Shown here in pieces: positions 11,501 through 18,575 of a DNA stretch of 64,000 nt; position 1 is the stretch's first letter, and each line of letters begins with the position of its first letter. The position numbers and the translations under genes are program-made. The notes beneath the pieces were generated by a model. It was not told the DNA's origin and did not search any database. It saw nothing but the letters and a program-made list of their open reading frames with translations. Source of the stretch: Scleroderma bovista (lineage: Eukaryota; Basidiomycota; Agaricomycetes; Boletales; Sclerodermataceae); assembly GCA_037178675.1 (NCBI GenBank), contig JAYMGJ010000022.1:1-64000 (forward strand). The letters are read 5' to 3'.

Positions 11501-13884
11501 TTAACGGCATTTTTCGAAGGATGACCCATACGATTGTGCCAAAGAAGATACTCATCTTTCTTCGAACTAATGACTTGTACCTTTTCATCTATGCACTGCA
11601 AAAGTACACGAACATAGTGAAGAGGCCCTATACTTGCTATCGGGTCCGACCGCAAATATAAGTCGCCATTAGGTGCAAAAAGCTTTGTGCCAGAGGCAGT
11701 GGTGCTCAGGGAATAACCTTGACCCACGAGCTGCCCAGTAGAAATCAGACGACATGTAACAGACGGACAATACTCAACGTCAGTTAGTCGAATGATCTTG
11801 CCGTGGTGAAGCATAAGTACGGTCCCAAGACCGAGCTTCTCCACAAACGTATCTTTATCCGCAGTAGTAGAGAACTTCGAAACTTCATACGGCTTATAGG
11901 AAATAAAATCCTCAAAATGAGGAGTACAATGTCGCGACGCGCCTGAATCCAAAAGGATCAGTGTACTTCCATCTTTTCGTTTCCGTCCACAATCAAGACA
12001 GAGAGTGGAGGTGCATGAAGAATGACAAAGAATACACTCAGCGTCACGATTTGTCAGGAACGAGGATACTGGTACAGTTGGGCGGCGAGGTGGAAAAAGG
12101 TTTCGCCTTGCGATATCACTTGCCATCTGAATGGCTTCATCTGATTCGCTATGAGGAGCTCGACGAAAGCTGAAAATTGGATGTGAAGTATTGCACAGAT
12201 CACAATCCATTTCACCGCTATAGAAGTGAACTTCAGCAGGAAAACCGAGAAATGACCACCCAACGATGAGTGCTCGTGGAATACGGAAATTCCGTACGAT
12301 CTGTGTGTGACCTTCAAAAGTACGATTCAGGAAAAACACATCAGAACTCATCGGGTCAAGGCGAATATTGCCTTGGTCATCCATATATGGGAGTTGTCCT
12401 CCATGATTCCAAAAACGATTACACAAAGAGCTTTCTGGACATAAAACGTCCTCTCGTCGCACTAGACGTACAAAGTCCTCATCCTCTATCTCTTCCCAAT
12501 CATTCCGAGAAACCTCAGTTTCTGGATGGGAGATTAGGAGAGGGACGTCAGGCTCTTGTGTTGGAATCCTAGGAATATGGATTAACGCACAGGTACGATC
12601 AAAATCATAGGTGGCCCCATGCTCGTAATCATCGATAATATCATCGAAACTCGAAGGCCCCATAGATTCATCAGCCCACATTGCCCGCACAGCTTCTTCA
12701 GAGAAGGGAGCCATGGGTCTCTCCGCATTATACTCATCCAACTGTGCATCGAGACTTTCGACAGTTGGAGAAGCGGGAATCTCGGAGATACCCGAGGTGG
12801 CTGGTTGATCGACCATCATGGCCGTATAATCCTGAAACTCCTCATAGTCAGGTTGGTCATAATATTGGAGGGACTCATCAAAAACAACGTGAGTTCCACC
12901 TCCTCCTCGGCCTTTTCCTCTTCCTCGTCCTCCTCTTTTTCCTCCACGACCACGATTTGGACCTCCACGATGATTGTTGCTCGATCCTCCAGCAGGAGGA
13001 GACTGGACTTGAGGTTGGCAGCAAATCTGTTTACCTCCTTGATCGTAGAAAATCCTCTGACGACCAACGGGACAAAACTCAGCCGGGAAATGATTCCGGC
13101 GACATCCCTGGAAGACACAGCGCGGATATTGATTGCGCTGTCCGTCACGAACAGGTTGCTTGCCTTTACCGCCTCGATTACCTCCTTGGAAAGGGGGACG
13201 AACAGCAGGTTTCACATTTGTTAGACGCGTCACGAGAGTGGCGTCTGAACACTCAGCAGCGAGAGAAGCTCGCTCTGAAAGTCGATCCTGTAAAGAAATG
13301 GTCGACTTGCCACGACTCGCCTGCCTTCGCATATACTCGCGATGAATTTGGGCAGTGATTGTAGCAACAGTGAAACCAGCGTCGTCGAGGGTAGAACAAA
13401 GTGTTGAAACTAAGTTCTCCCAATCGGAAGGTAAAGCCATAAGAATGGCCAAAGCAATAAGTCCATCTGCGAGGGCATATCCCGCCGTAGAAAGACGGGC
13501 GGCGCACTGAATGAGGTTATTAGCCTCATGAACGGGATTAGCGTTGGGTTTCATGCGATGCTGAAACAGAGAACGCAGCTCAACGAGCGCTCCAACTCTC
13601 CCAGGAGTACCAAAAGCGGTTTTCAGTGCCGTCAACGTCTCCCTAGCGGTAGCTTTTACATGAGACTGATAGGTTGCTCCAAGGCGGAGACGTATCATGC
13701 CTCGCATTTGACGATCTATAACGTCAAAAGCATCGCGGTCAGCAGCTGGAACAGTAGCTCTGTCCGTGGTCATGGGTCCATCGCATTTCATCGCCATCGC
13801 GAAAGCCTCCAACTTATCATACCACTCCTTGTAGTTCGTTCCATCGAAAATCGGGACATAGGTGGAGAGATCTTTGGTTGACAT
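8539..13884 (-). CDS. Copia gag-pol polyprotein, 1,781 aa, intact
   Basis: One uninterrupted frame. The N-terminus (FDGTNYKEWYDKLEAF) is a copia-type gag with an Arg/Gly-rich basic tail near residues 310-335 and no clear CCHC knuckle. Further on lies a Cys-rich stretch (CDLCNTSHPIF, ECILCHSSC). Then come protease (LLDSGASRH, about residue 645), GAG_pre-integrase (LWHNRMGHPS), integrase (HSDLCE about 845, SDRGGEF, QQNGRAERFN), reverse transcriptase (VAKGFSQEYGVDYEDVFSPV, VKTAFLYG, LILVIYVDDVLF about 1455) and RNase H (GYVDADWASD about 1620, SATEAEYMAL, TKHIDIRHH). The order protease-integrase-RT-RNase H defines Ty1/copia. The AUG lies one base after a strong 3' splice site, suggesting expression from a spliced RNA. 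Confidence 0.97.
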   Translation of the reverse strand: MSTKDLSTYVPIFDGTNYKEWYDKLEAFAMAMKCDGPMTTDRATVPAADRDAFDVIDRQMRGMIRLRLGATYQSHVKATARETLTALKTAFGTPGRVGALVELRSLFQHRMKPNANPVHEANNLIQCAARLSTAGYALADGLIALAILMALPSDWENLVSTLCSTLDDAGFTVATITAQIHREYMRRQASRGKSTISLQDRLSERASLAAECSDATLVTRLTNVKPAVRPPFQGGNRGGKGKQPVRDGQRNQYPRCVFQGCRRNHFPAEFCPVGRQRIFYDQGGKQICCQPQVQSPPAGGSSNNHRGGPNRGRGGKRGGRGRGKGRGGGGTHVVFDESLQYYDQPDYEEFQDYTAMMVDQPATSGISEIPASPTVESLDAQLDEYNAERPMAPFSEEAVRAMWADESMGPSSFDDIIDDYEHGATYDFDRTCALIHIPRIPTQEPDVPLLISHPETEVSRNDWEEIEDEDFVRLVRREDVLCPESSLCNRFWNHGGQLPYMDDQGNIRLDPMSSDVFFLNRTFEGHTQIVRNFRIPRALIVGWSFLGFPAEVHFYSGEMDCDLCNTSHPIFSFRRAPHSESDEAIQMASDIARRNLFPPRRPTVPVSSFLTNRDAECILCHSSCTSTLCLDCGRKRKDGSTLILLDSGASRHCTPHFEDFISYKPYEVSKFSTTADKDTFVEKLGLGTVLMLHHGKIIRLTDVEYCPSVTCRLISTGQLVGQGYSLSTTASGTKLFAPNGDLYLRSDPIASIGPLHYVRVLLQCIDEKVQVISSKKDEYLLWHNRMGHPSKNAVKHLHSATRNFPSITVPTDLAPCSGCATGKMAEKPFAVSYSRATKPLELVHSDLCEFLILSYYRCRYVATFIDDFSAFACVYPIAAKSDTFRVFREYRSWAEHSLGVRLLKLRSDRGGEFRTNEFSAFMRQSGIEQQFSSPDTPQQNGRAERFNRTMVEKEEAMRHSACLPSNLWQHALETSVHVYNRQPFRRSRWKTPYELWKGKVPDISYFRVFGCLAYVFIKKDQRSKLEPKSRPMIFLGYESGSKAYRFLDEGRIVVSANAIFDETVFPRCVKRIEAPRQNEVSREDHDEEDHESEVVVAPPVISSESNIPYSSTYDPPQSSAQDNAEPPVIPSGSRAHPTRIPPAVKETVVTPKPTMGRERFKPYPDPSVPRRSGRIRVVPTRPDNVYGENAHPVEAEKLAEAESNKVQEDPMTLGFGTQGESHNLVDLHRLHHEFGSDFLNYLMAKAEPPSSRIPVHYRDILRLPADEKKAWDSACQDEIDALWKRQVWTLTNLPLNRKPVKCRWVFAVKSDGRKRARLVAKGFSQEYGVDYEDVFSPVARFESVRIILALAAQNAWDLQALDVKTAFLYGNLEEEIYMEQPEGFVKKGKDEKKVYRLLKALYGLKQAALAWNIELHKSLQRLGFTRVASDAGIYVHHGVTGNKKVKVLLILVIYVDDVLFTGSDQKYLGMMKEKFMKVWECRDLGAAKEYLGMKIQRNPSTGSLIVDQVEYLDKILKRFDMQDCNPANTPLPEKYDPVASMGESTPRLRSQYQSVIGSLLYLMLGTRPDIAFAVIKMSQFSASPTEDHFNHAKYIFRYLRANREYGIEYKRDSSLRVEGYVDADWASDRNDRKSCTGFTVLFNTSPVSWVSRKQKTVATSATEAEYMALSDAAKQICWIKSLLEELSFDIPPVVLYEDNMGSIFLAQNPAQERRTKHIDIRHHFIRECVQERKVIQLRHISTDKQLADIFTKALGKVKFQGFKSFLVTDLTRIKSGGVLRK
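8553..8561 (-). other. Copia polypurine tract
   Basis: In element sense CTGGGGGAG immediately precedes the TGTTGAG start of the 3' LTR. This is the expected place and composition for the plus-strand primer of reverse transcription. It overlaps the last gag-pol codons. Confidence 0.8.
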
Positions 13885-13915
13885 TCTACAGCAAAGATGA
13901 GAAGAAAAAAAGGTC
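13885..13915 (-). promoter_or_regulatory. Predicted 3' splice site feeding gag-pol
   Basis: In element sense the bases just upstream of the gag-pol AUG read branch-like CGCTGAC, then a pyrimidine run CTTTTTTTCTTCTCATC and TTTGCTGTAG, leaving a single A before ATG. This is a textbook fungal acceptor. The TAG is at the same time the stop codon of the upstream ORF (14722-13886). Candidate donors lie in the 5' LTR, the best being AA|GTGAGTTC with its first intron base at 16413. Confidence 0.6.
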
Positions 13916-14722
13916 AGCGATCATATTTTCTCCATTAGGAATAGAACCATGAATAATTTGAGGATTTGGATTTATCCAAGCCTGTGGGGATGGTGATCGA
14001 AGTTGCTGCGATGTCAATCGTCTACGATGTTTCCCGTTGTGAGTTCCCGGTGCTCTGCGCGGTGGTAAAAGTCCCATAAGACGTCTGTCTTTATCCCTAG
14101 CTCTCCTTTCAAATCTCCGCATGCTCGTCCGATTTCGTCGAAACTCTTTTCGTTGACCCTCTTTTGACAAATACTCGACTCCATGATAATCCGCTGATTG
14201 TTGCCACTCCATTTCTTCTGCACTTTCGAAGTCTAGCTCTGGGAAGTAATGCGGATTGGGTATCTCCGTGGCACTGCCTAGGAATTCCGCAAAACTGTTC
14301 ATATAGCAAGACAAAGAAATCAACGCGCAGGAAGTAAAAGGATATTTGACATAACTGGCAACTTGAACCTCAAGCGGTATTCGTACAAAAGGAATATATG
14401 AAGCGAGTCGAAGTTGAGCCGAGTCCTCTGGACTGGTAGTAGTACAAAAGAGTAAAAGAGTCTGAAAAGAAGTGTAGTCAAAACGACGATGAAGAGCCTT
14501 GTTTATCTGAATAACTGAAAGGTACTCAAAGGCGTCTCGGACGTAAGGTACGGGAGATGAAGGAGGCATGGGGTATACTGGGACCGCGCGAATCGGTAAA
14601 GTATTGCCAAAAATCTTGGCCAAGAATCCAGTCGCCGTGGTCGTCGACACCCAAGGCGAGGTAAGAAGCAAGCGCTTCTCTATTGCATACAGCAATTTTT
14701 CCTGCCGCCGGGTTAATGACAT
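13886..14722 (-). CDS. Copia extra ORF C, 278 aa, unknown
   Basis: Not recognised. The composition looks coding: a mixed alpha/hydrophobic middle with several aromatic-rich segments (FQTLLLFCTTTSP, YPFTSCALISLSCYM), then a strongly basic C-terminal part (RRNRTSMRRFERRARDKDRR, residues about 195-215) that could bind nucleic acid or act as a nuclear signal. It is in the same frame as ORF B1 upstream (15547-14873), but several stops lie between. A third frame (14921-14526) is open across that gap and overlaps C by about 197 nt. Its stop codon is the AG of the splice acceptor for gag-pol. It may be translated as the 3' part of ORF B by frameshifting or splicing. Confidence 0.5.
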   Translation of the reverse strand: MSLTRRQEKLLYAIEKRLLLTSPWVSTTTATGFLAKIFGNTLPIRAVPVYPMPPSSPVPYVRDAFEYLSVIQINKALHRRFDYTSFQTLLLFCTTTSPEDSAQLRLASYIPFVRIPLEVQVASYVKYPFTSCALISLSCYMNSFAEFLGSATEIPNPHYFPELDFESAEEMEWQQSADYHGVEYLSKEGQRKEFRRNRTSMRRFERRARDKDRRLMGLLPPRRAPGTHNGKHRRRLTSQQLRSPSPQAWINPNPQIIHGSIPNGENMIADLFFFSSLL

Positions 14723-14921
14723 AGTCTGAAACGTCTATGACAAATTTAGCAAATTTTTGCTGAATCGACGATAAAGCGCGAAAGAATCTGCCGGGGAACT
14801 GCACACCAAAGTCTACTTCTCCCCTCATCCATGCCTGCTTGAAGCGAGTCTTGTTCTTAGCGACGTTAAAACCTAAACTCCGTAACCAAGGGTAACACAT
14901 GTCCTCCTTGAGGAAGAACAT
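14526..14921 (-). CDS. Copia extra ORF B2, 131 codons, bridging frame
   Basis: This open frame bridges ORF B1 (ends 14873) and ORF C (Met at 14722), overlapping both. It looks coding: KNKTRFKQAWMRGEVDFGV, DVSDYVINPAAGKIAVC, then GDWILGQDFWQYFTD. The last motif faintly recalls the WILGD-type C-terminal motif of pepsin-like aspartic proteases, but no catalytic D(S/T)G is present, so I do not assign a function. A -1 shift near the T-run at about 14930 would join B1 to B2. It is therefore more likely an internal part of a longer product than a separate protein. Confidence 0.4.
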   Translation of the reverse strand: MFFLKEDMCYPWLRSLGFNVAKNKTRFKQAWMRGEVDFGVQFPGRFFRALSSIQQKFAKFVIDVSDYVINPAAGKIAVCNREALASYLALGVDDHGDWILGQDFWQYFTDSRGPSIPHASFISRTLRPRRL

Positions 14922-15547
14922 GGAAAAATGTCGCCCTGGCCAGTGGGAAACAGATCGGCGACAATAGGACTGAAGCCGAGAATGCAGCCGCTATGGTCTG
15001 CACGGAAGGGAGTCGCTTGAACAGAAACTTCTTGTTCAGTACACTGAACAACGTAATCTTCAAGATGGACGACAGGATCGGGATACTCCTGCCAGGGAAG
15101 AGGCATAAGACGCTCAACAGGTATGACGATCTGTGAGGGGAAATTTGGAACCGGGTCCCGGACTCGATGGTAAACCGATCGAAGAATAAAAGCGAGGTAA
15201 CGTGGATCCAAAAGAGGATCATGCCAGTGATCGTTGGGATCAAAATCTGGATCAGTGCTAAGGATAGAACCTTCTCTTTCGTACTGTTTAGGCACGAAGA
15301 TCTCAGGACCAGGAGTAGGCTCTCTGGACCGAGTGGGCGTATACAAGCCCATACTAGTCGACGGATTTCCCCTAGTCGTCGGAATCGAACAGGGGGAAAC
15401 GGACTGGTGAGTCCGAGCGGGTCCGATGTAAAGCGAACGGAGCCGCTGTTCTCGTTCGACTGAGTCGCGCACTGGTTCCAAGAGTTGGCGTAGAGCTTCT
15501 TCGGTTAAGACGGTGTCGAGACTGGGAACGGGGGTAGACGATGACAT
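14873..15547 (-). CDS. Copia extra ORF B1, 224 aa, unknown
   Basis: Begins MSSSTPVPSLDTVLTEEALR with an acidic, probably helical N-terminus (EPVRDSVEREQRLRSLY). A Pro/Ser/Thr-rich linker follows, then a more ordered part (DPLLDPRYLAFILRSVYHR, VIPVERLMPLPW, VVHLEDYVVQC). No known domain. It overlaps the end of ORF A by 176 nt in another frame, and the open reading then passes into frame B2. The overlapping chain resembles viral or retroviral gene packing. Confidence 0.5.
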   Translation of the reverse strand: MSSSTPVPSLDTVLTEEALRQLLEPVRDSVEREQRLRSLYIGPARTHQSVSPCSIPTTRGNPSTSMGLYTPTRSREPTPGPEIFVPKQYEREGSILSTDPDFDPNDHWHDPLLDPRYLAFILRSVYHRVRDPVPNFPSQIVIPVERLMPLPWQEYPDPVVHLEDYVVQCTEQEVSVQATPFRADHSGCILGFSPIVADLFPTGQGDIFPCSSSRRTCVTLGYGV

Positions 15548-16301
15548 CTTGCGTTGGATTGGCGGGAGAGTCGATATAAGCGGGAGGTGGTCGAGAAGGA
15601 TTTACCTGGTATTGAATGGTATAGGACCTGTTGAAATTGTCAGTCAAGCCTATAAACTCGCCTCTAGTATGACCAGGGGAAGGCAAAGACTGAACAATAT
15701 CACTATTAGAAATACCCGATCTCGACGAGAGCTCAAGTCTTTCATATGCAGGAGGATTTCCCCCATAGGGGACTCCATCATTATCGAGAACTAAAGTCTC
15801 GTTTGCTGCAAGACGAGCATTATATCTCGGAGTAGGTGAGTATTCCCCATTTCTCGGATGTCTAGAAAGATACTCATCACGCTGTTCGCGGAGATGTCTT
15901 TCAAGAAACTCCGACATCGTTGGTACAACGATAGGTCCTTCAATCCTTCGCCGAGCCTCCGCGGCTTGACGTTCAATGGCTGATAACTCCTGATTTGAGC
16001 GAAGAAAGCGCTCTCTCTCAAGGGTTATAGTCCATCGTCCCTGCCTATCTCCAGTACTAGCCTGAACTATAAACCGACGTCCATCTGGAGTCTGGTTCAT
16101 CTCAACAACTAGAGTGAAGAAAGCAATCAAAAACGCAGCAAAGCAAAGCTCTGCGGAGATAACTGGATGTGGGTACAGAAAGGCCTGCACACCACGTCCG
16201 GCAAGAAGAAACTGCATGACACAAAGGAATAATCTCCAAGTGAACCTATCTTCGGCGTTCCTATCCATCTTCTCGTTGGCCGACGAGAATAACGACGTCA
16301 C
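15372..16301 (-). CDS. Copia extra ORF A: putative membrane protein with two PPAY motifs, 309 aa
   Basis: This is the first AUG-initiated long ORF of the element; its AUG lies only 16 nt past the primer site. The N-terminus carries a hydrophobic pair (residues about 24-68: FLCVMQFLLAGRGVQAFLYP then AELCFAAFLIAFFTLVVEM), predicting one or two membrane passages. A basic/Arg-rich helical middle follows (QAAEARRRIEG, FLERHLREQRDEYLSRH). The C-terminal half is Pro/Ser/Arg-rich and holds two PPxY motifs (GNPPAYERL and SRPPPAYID). PPxY binds WW domains of Nedd4/Rsp5 ubiquitin ligases; retroviral late domains and fungal Rsp5 adaptors use it. No homology to gag or env is evident. The role is inferred only. 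Confidence 0.6.
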   Translation of the reverse strand: MTSLFSSANEKMDRNAEDRFTWRLFLCVMQFLLAGRGVQAFLYPHPVISAELCFAAFLIAFFTLVVEMNQTPDGRRFIVQASTGDRQGRWTITLERERFLRSNQELSAIERQAAEARRRIEGPIVVPTMSEFLERHLREQRDEYLSRHPRNGEYSPTPRYNARLAANETLVLDNDGVPYGGNPPAYERLELSSRSGISNSDIVQSLPSPGHTRGEFIGLTDNFNRSYTIQYQVNPSRPPPAYIDSPANPTQDVIVYPRSQSRHRLNRRSSTPTLGTSARLSRTRTAAPFALHRTRSDSPVRFPLFDSDD

Positions 16302-16316
16302 AGGAGGTCGCCTAGA

Positions 16317-16330
16317 CAGGGCTCATAACC
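16317..16330 (-). other. Copia primer-binding site for half tRNA-iMet
   Basis: The plus strand reads CAGGGCTCATAACC, identical to the anticodon stem-loop of eukaryotic initiator tRNA-Met (anticodon CAT). It abuts the LTR end exactly. Drosophila copia is known to prime from the 5' half of tRNA-iMet cut in the anticodon loop region; this site fits that mode rather than a tRNA 3'-end (CCA) site. Confidence 0.85.
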
Positions 16331-16914
16331 TAACGGGAGGCAATGTCCACAATAGGAGAGTGTGGACACTACACAGCGGGCTCTACTCAAATGATATGAA
16401 GTCGTGAACTCACTTGAGTAGACGGTTCTAACTTGAAGTATCAACCGAAGGTGGTTTGAGAGTTTGATAGTAGCAGAGGATAAAACAAGTGAGTAAAATC
16501 CTACTACGCTACGATGAAGCATGGGAGTATTTATATGTTTGAGCTGCGCACAGACCATGTAAAAGTAGAGTGGCCATATGAGTCCATAAACGGACAGGCA
16601 GATAAGTACCTTCCTAACATAGTAGTCCTGTGGAAACTCGTAGAACCTCGTAGAACACCACAGTGAGTCATAGGTATGATAAGAGATAAGAAACGGTCTA
16701 GACATGACCTCATAGGAACGTTCTAGAAGGAACGTTATCTCTTCTTATCATGAATACGTCATAGATAAGAGATATGACTCCGGTTAGTCGGTACTTTGAT
16801 AACCGGTCATGTGACAGAAGTATCACATGGAAGTTGACGAGTCCAGACACATCACGTGTCAAGTCTCTAGGAAAGTCACGTGCTGTTGATGACTAAGCAC
16901 TTACTTTCTCAACA
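16331..16914 (-). repeat. Copia 5' LTR
   Basis: Apparently identical copy of 7969-8552. It carries the promoter in element sense, though no perfect TATA box is clear. A strong donor-like AA|GTGAGTTC occurs about 80 nt before its 3' end (first intron base at 16413). Confidence 0.93.
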
Positions 16915-16919
16915 CGACA
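16915..16919. repeat. Target-site duplication CGACA (right copy)
   Basis: Matches 7964-7968. It sits inside the gypsy pol sequence between the SEDC and RSFNALKH codons. Confidence 0.9.
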
Positions 16920-18575
16920 GTCCTCGGAGAAGTTCCAAGGAGCGTCTTTCCGGGTGAGACGGGTAAGAGGGACCACGATGTCCGAGTAATTGAATATAAA
17001 CCGGCAGTAGAAATTGGCGAAGCCTAGGAAGGACTGGATGTCCTTTACCTTTCGAGGTTCAGGCCAGTCGGAGATGGTCTGGATTTTGTCCGGAGACATA
17101 GTTAGACCGTCAGGAGATAGGCGGTAGCCAAGATACTCTACCGAGTCTGAGTGGAACTCGCATTTCTCCGGTTTGGCGAAGAGGCCATGCAACCGGAGAC
17201 GGCGGAGCACTTCCCGGACGTGCTGCTGGTGGGACTCCATATCCTCGGAGTAGATGAGGATGTCGTCGAGGTACATGACAACGCAGACATCCAGCATGTC
17301 AGCGAAGATGGTGTTGACAAAGCGCTGGAAGGCTGCAGGGGCGTTAGTGAGGCCAAAGGGCATTACTAACCACTCATAAGACCCATAGCGCGTACGGAAG
17401 GCGGTCTTCCACTCATCGCCCGGAGCAATCCGGACTAGATGGTACACGTGCCGGAGGTCGATCTTCAAGTAGATCTTAGCACGGCTTGGGGAGTCTAGTA
17501 GGTCAGAGATTAGGGGGAGTGGATAGCGATCCTTTTTGGTGATTTTGTTTAGGCCTCAGAAGTCAACGCAGAGTCGGAGTGAGCCCTCCTTCTTTTTTAC
17601 GAAGAGGACCGGAGCAGCATGGGAGGAAGCGGTAGGACAGATGAAACCTGTATTAAGATTCTCATCGATGAAGGTCCGGAGAGCGGAGAGCTCAACCGGA
17701 GACAGTGAGTAGAGGGTTCCCAGAGGTGGGGAAGTACCTTCTTCAAGGTCGATCTTCAAGTCGTAGTCGCAATGCGGGGGAAGTTCAGAGGCCTTTGCCT
17801 TGCTGAACACATCTGCATAATCGCGATACTCCGGAGGGACGATGTCCAGGTCCGGCAGAGTAGAGGCAGAGGAAGAACGAGCCTTTGCTGAGTCGGAGGG
17901 ACGCAGCTGAAGTTGGTATTTGGTAGATCCCTCTAATTTGCACGCACGCACAAATGCGGCTGCGTTAATCAGGGAGATGTGCAGAGGGGTGCAAACCGGA
18001 GTGTCGACAGATGGCGTGAGGCCGGGGTCAGATTGGCTGGAGAGGCCGGAGACAGGGTTACCGGACTGAACCGGAGAGGGAGTCGACGGGGGCGCTAGCA
18101 AACTTTCTGCAGGAGTCCGGAATGTTAAACTGCTCAGTACCCAATCAATCAACGGATTGTAGCGGGTGAGCCAGTTATGTCCAAGGACAATCGAGCAGTC
18201 AGAGTCTAACGGAGCGAGGTAAAAGGTCATAGGGGTGACATCACTGGATGCGGGGAATTTCACTGATATATCGACAGCTTGAGTGATTACAAAGTTTGAT
18301 GTACTGTCAAAGAGCCGGAGAGTAATCGGAGGAACGGAGTAAGTGGAGATATTGTTTTTGTGCGTGAATTGTACATCTACAAAGCAATGCATGGACCCGG
18401 AGTCCACGAGTGCATGGGTTTTAGGTAAGTCAAATGATAAGAGGATAACATGTGGCATAAGGGAATTAGGATCGTAAAGAGCGGATGCGTTGAGGCGAGC
18501 CTCCTTGGGTGCACTTCCGGAGTCAACGCAGCTCGCCGGTTGTGCGGAGGTCCGGGAGCTGCTTACTCTTTTTTT
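16920..18575 (-). pseudogene. Ty3/gypsy pol, protease and reverse transcriptase (5' fragment)
   Basis: Entered from gag by a -1 shift at 18575-18569; the frame is open from there to the protease start (MPHVILLSFDLPK). Protease has LVDSGSMHCFVD. A predicted retropepsin fold region follows, then [50 protein letters not shown] and the catalytic [12 protein letters not shown]. An in-frame TGA at about 17556 replaces the Arg normally found in the CVDYRGLN segment, splitting the frame. The last codons before the copia insertion are the SEDC of the RT-RNase H connection. Confidence 0.88.

Larger units (their letters stand above)
7969..16914 (-). mobile_element. Intact, recent Ty1/copia retrotransposon (8,946 bp)
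   Basis: Element sense is the minus strand. Order: 5' LTR (16914-16331), primer site (16330-16317), a chain of extra ORFs (16301-13886), gag-pol (13884-8539), polypurine tract (8561-8553) and 3' LTR (8552-7969). The LTRs are each 584 bp and I see no difference between them by eye. Gag-pol is a single intact frame with all catalytic motifs, and the target duplication is exact. The insertion is therefore young and may be active. The element is unusually long for copia because of the 2.4 kb inserted before gag-pol. Confidence 0.95.

Noticed and set aside
12681..13358. 225-codon plus ORF opposite copia gag
   Set aside because: Antisense shadow of the Arg/Gly-rich gag region; low complexity with no domain.
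14526..14921. B2 frame as a pepsin-like aspartic protease (GDWILGQDF)
   Set aside because: Only one short motif is similar. No catalytic D(T/S)G occurs in A, B1, B2 or C, so function was not assigned.
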